Assembly (NCBI GenBank): GCA_030638305.1
Contig: DAOWEW010000238.1
Location: 1 to 7,839 of the forward strand
Reading direction: 5' to 3'
Length of the DNA: 7,839 nt
Origin: Desulfobacteraceae bacterium
Lineage (GTDB): Bacteria > Desulfobacterota > Desulfobacteria > Desulfobacterales > ETH-SRB1
Shown: one piece after another, positions 5,914 to 7,839 of the stretch
How positions within the stretch are numbered: the first letter of the stretch is position 1
Layout of the letters: each line of letters starts with the position of its first letter
The notes under the pieces: generated by a model
What the model saw: the letters and a program-made list of their open reading frames with translations, nothing else
Told to the model about the DNA's origin: nothing
Databases searched by the model: none
Program-made: the position numbers and the translations under genes

Positions 5914-7839
5914 TTATTTAAGCCACTGTTCTCTCCACATCTCCCACATCAAAAGCGCCCAGAGCTGATATTGGCGATTGATCCTGCCGGACATGTGTTC
6001 TTTAATTTTTTTTTCAACTATCACATGATCAAATAAACCTTCTTTTTTTAAACGCTCAGGAGAAAGATAATCTAAAAGAAGGTCTTTCAGCTCTTTACGC
6101 AACCAGTGACCTATTGGAACTCCAAATCCCATCTTGGGTCTTTCAAATAATTCTCCTGGTACATATTTAGCCAAAAGCTTTTTAAGAATATACTTGCCGG
6201 TACCATTTCTGTATTTCAAATTTTCCGGCAATGAGGAAGTATATTCCATAACCCGATGGTCAAGAAGCGGCACACGAACTTCAAGGCTTGCGGCCATGCT
6301 GGCCCTGTCAACCTTTGTTAACATCGCATCAGGTAGATATGTTTTTTGATCAACCCTCATAAGCCTGGAAATAATTTGCCGGCCCTCGGTTTCTTTGAAG
6401 GTATTTTCATATTGGCTTTCAGGAACTTGTTTTCCGATAAGTGACAGCAATTCTTCTTTTGACCAGTAACAAATGGTCATTCTGTACAGCTCTGAAATTA
6501 ATGTCTGGCTTATCATGCCCGTCAGTTTTTGCCACTTATCAGGAAAGTTGGCCACTCTAAATGGTTGGGGCAAAAAATCCCTGAATGGCAGGTAGCAGGA
6601 CTCTATCCAGTTTAATGGAATAGATTTTAAAAGATCGGAAATAAATTTCCTGACCGGTACCGGAAAATATTGCAATCCTCTTGCAATGGACTTAGTGCTC
6701 CAGTAACGCACGTAGCCTGCGAATTGCTCATCCCCTCCATCACCGGACAGCGCCACAGTTACATGTGAACGTGTAAGTTTGCTGACAAGAAAAGTAGGAA
6801 TCGCAGAGGAATCAGCAAAAGGCTCGTCATACATTCCTGAAAGCATTGGAATAACCTCAATGGCCTCCTTTGGTGTTACATAAAGCTCTGTGTGATCTGT
6901 GCCAAGATGTGTTGCGACTTTGGCAGCCCAGTTGGCTTCATTGTATTCTTTTTCTTTAAAACCAATGCTGAATGTGCGAACAGGAGATGAATTTACTTTT
7001 TGCATCAAAGCAACGACAATCGAAGAATCAATTCCTCCGCTAAGTAAAGCACCCAGCGGCACGTCACTTATCATTCTGTCTGAAACAGCCTGGGTAAGAA
7101 TATCATCAAGCTGCTGTAACTTTTCTTCTTCATTAAGCTCAAAATTATTTAGCTCACCTTTTACATCAGGGTATTGCCAATAACTATTGGTTTTTATAAT
7201 ACTATTCTCATAAATAAGAAAATGTCCAGGCAGCAACTTAAAAGTATTTTTAAAAATAGTTTTTGGAGCCGGGATATACTGGTAATGCAAAAAAAGAGGA
7301 ATAGAATCAGAATCAATATCTTTTTTAAATATGCTAAAGGCCATAAATGCCTTTAGTTCTGAAGCAAACAAAAAAACGCCATCGCTAAAATGATAATAAA
7401 GCGGTTTTATGCCTATTCTATCTCTTGCTAAAAACAGGCGTTTTTTTCTGCCATCCCATATTGCAAAAGCAAACATGCCAATAAATTTTTTGAGGCAGTC
7501 AACTCCCCATTGCAGATATGATTTCAGTACAACCTCAGTATCGGTATTACTATTAAATTTATGCCCATATCCTTCAAGGGTTTTTCTTATATCTTTAAAA
7601 TTATATATTTCACCATTATATATAATTGATACATCATCACTTTGCATGGGTTGACGGCCGGCAGCGGAAAGATCTATAATTGATAATCTGCGGTGAGCAA
7701 GTCCTATCCCCATCTCTTCATCATAAAAAAAGCCCGAATCATCCGGGCCTCTGTGATACAGGCTTAAAGCAGCTTGTGGAAGCATTCTCTTGAAAGAATT
7801 GAATTTTCTTTTACTTATAAATCCGACGATTCCGCACAT
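5914..7839 (-). CDS. asnB: Asparagine synthetase, glutamine-hydrolysing (641 aa)
   Basis: The enzyme makes asparagine from aspartate, ATP and glutamine. The N-terminal glutaminase domain (about 1-210) starts with the catalytic Cys2 (MCGIVGF). It carries RGPDDSG (30-36), AHRRLSIIDL (48-57), YNGEIYN (74-80) and NTDTEVV (98-104). Arg50, Asn75, Glu77 and Asp100 fit the known glutamine-site residues. The synthetase domain has the pyrophosphate loop LLSGGIDSS (265-273), VRTFSIGF (287-294), LSGDGGDEQFAGY (364-376) and the later motifs KVDRASMAASLEVRVPLLDH and KMGFGVPIG. Its length fits the longer bacterial AsnB type, which serves general asparagine synthesis or sits in surface-polysaccharide clusters. 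It appears complete. The ATG is the last three bases of the window, so its ribosome binding site and upstream neighbours are unseen. It is 315 bases from the next gene and probably belongs to a separate unit. Confidence 0.96.
   Translation of the reverse strand: MCGIVGFISKRKFNSFKRMLPQAALSLYHRGPDDSGFFYDEEMGIGLAHRRLSIIDLSAAGRQPMQSDDVSIIYNGEIYNFKDIRKTLEGYGHKFNSNTDTEVVLKSYLQWGVDCLKKFIGMFAFAIWDGRKKRLFLARDRIGIKPLYYHFSDGVFLFASELKAFMAFSIFKKDIDSDSIPLFLHYQYIPAPKTIFKNTFKLLPGHFLIYENSIIKTNSYWQYPDVKGELNNFELNEEEKLQQLDDILTQAVSDRMISDVPLGALLSGGIDSSIVVALMQKVNSSPVRTFSIGFKEKEYNEANWAAKVATHLGTDHTELYVTPKEAIEVIPMLSGMYDEPFADSSAIPTFLVSKLTRSHVTVALSGDGGDEQFAGYVRYWSTKSIARGLQYFPVPVRKFISDLLKSIPLNWIESCYLPFRDFLPQPFRVANFPDKWQKLTGMISQTLISELYRMTICYWSKEELLSLIGKQVPESQYENTFKETEGRQIISRLMRVDQKTYLPDAMLTKVDRASMAASLEVRVPLLDHRVMEYTSSLPENLKYRNGTGKYILKKLLAKYVPGELFERPKMGFGVPIGHWLRKELKDLLLDYLSPERLKKEGLFDHVIVEKKIKEHMSGRINRQYQLWALLMWEMWREQWLK

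Overview
All recognisable genes lie on the minus strand, so the window is transcribed from right to left. The sequence is moderately AT-rich. An outer-membrane TonB-dependent receptor with signal-peptide proteins shows a Gram-negative host. An FmdE-family protein, precorrin-methylase-like proteins and a scattered 'ATCCTGTTAATCCTGTC'-type repeat suggest an anaerobic Desulfobacterota-like (deltaproteobacterial) organism. That assignment is inference; no rRNA or marker gene is present.

Right part (7839-5914): one complete glutamine-hydrolysing asparagine synthetase (AsnB type) with all core motifs. Next is a 315-base gap (5913-5599). It holds an approximately 190-base element with imperfect terminal inverted repeats, then a leader with competing hairpins just before the next gene.

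Middle (5598-459): a tight four-gene run with gaps of 37, 28 and 47 bases and good Shine-Dalgarno sites, probably one operon. It encodes an exported tetrapyrrole-methylase homologue (A), a TonB-dependent receptor, a second exported methylase homologue (B), and an exported FmdE-domain protein. Homologues of A and B normally act on corrin or porphyrin precursors in the cytoplasm with S-adenosylmethionine, but here each carries a Sec-type signal peptide.

Left part (458-1): a decayed second receptor-methylase pair. Positions about 455-205 hold the C-terminal end of another TonB-dependent receptor, broken by at least one frameshift. Twelve bases later a third methylase homologue (C) starts behind a strong ribosome binding site. 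It has an in-frame TGA in its signal peptide and runs off the left edge.

Hypothesis: the locus encodes an envelope system for uptake or handling of a tetrapyrrole-like or metal-chelate compound. The receptor would import it, and the exported methylase-fold and FmdE-fold proteins would bind or process it in the periplasm. Organisation, signal peptides and family membership are visible in the sequence; the ligand and chemistry are not.
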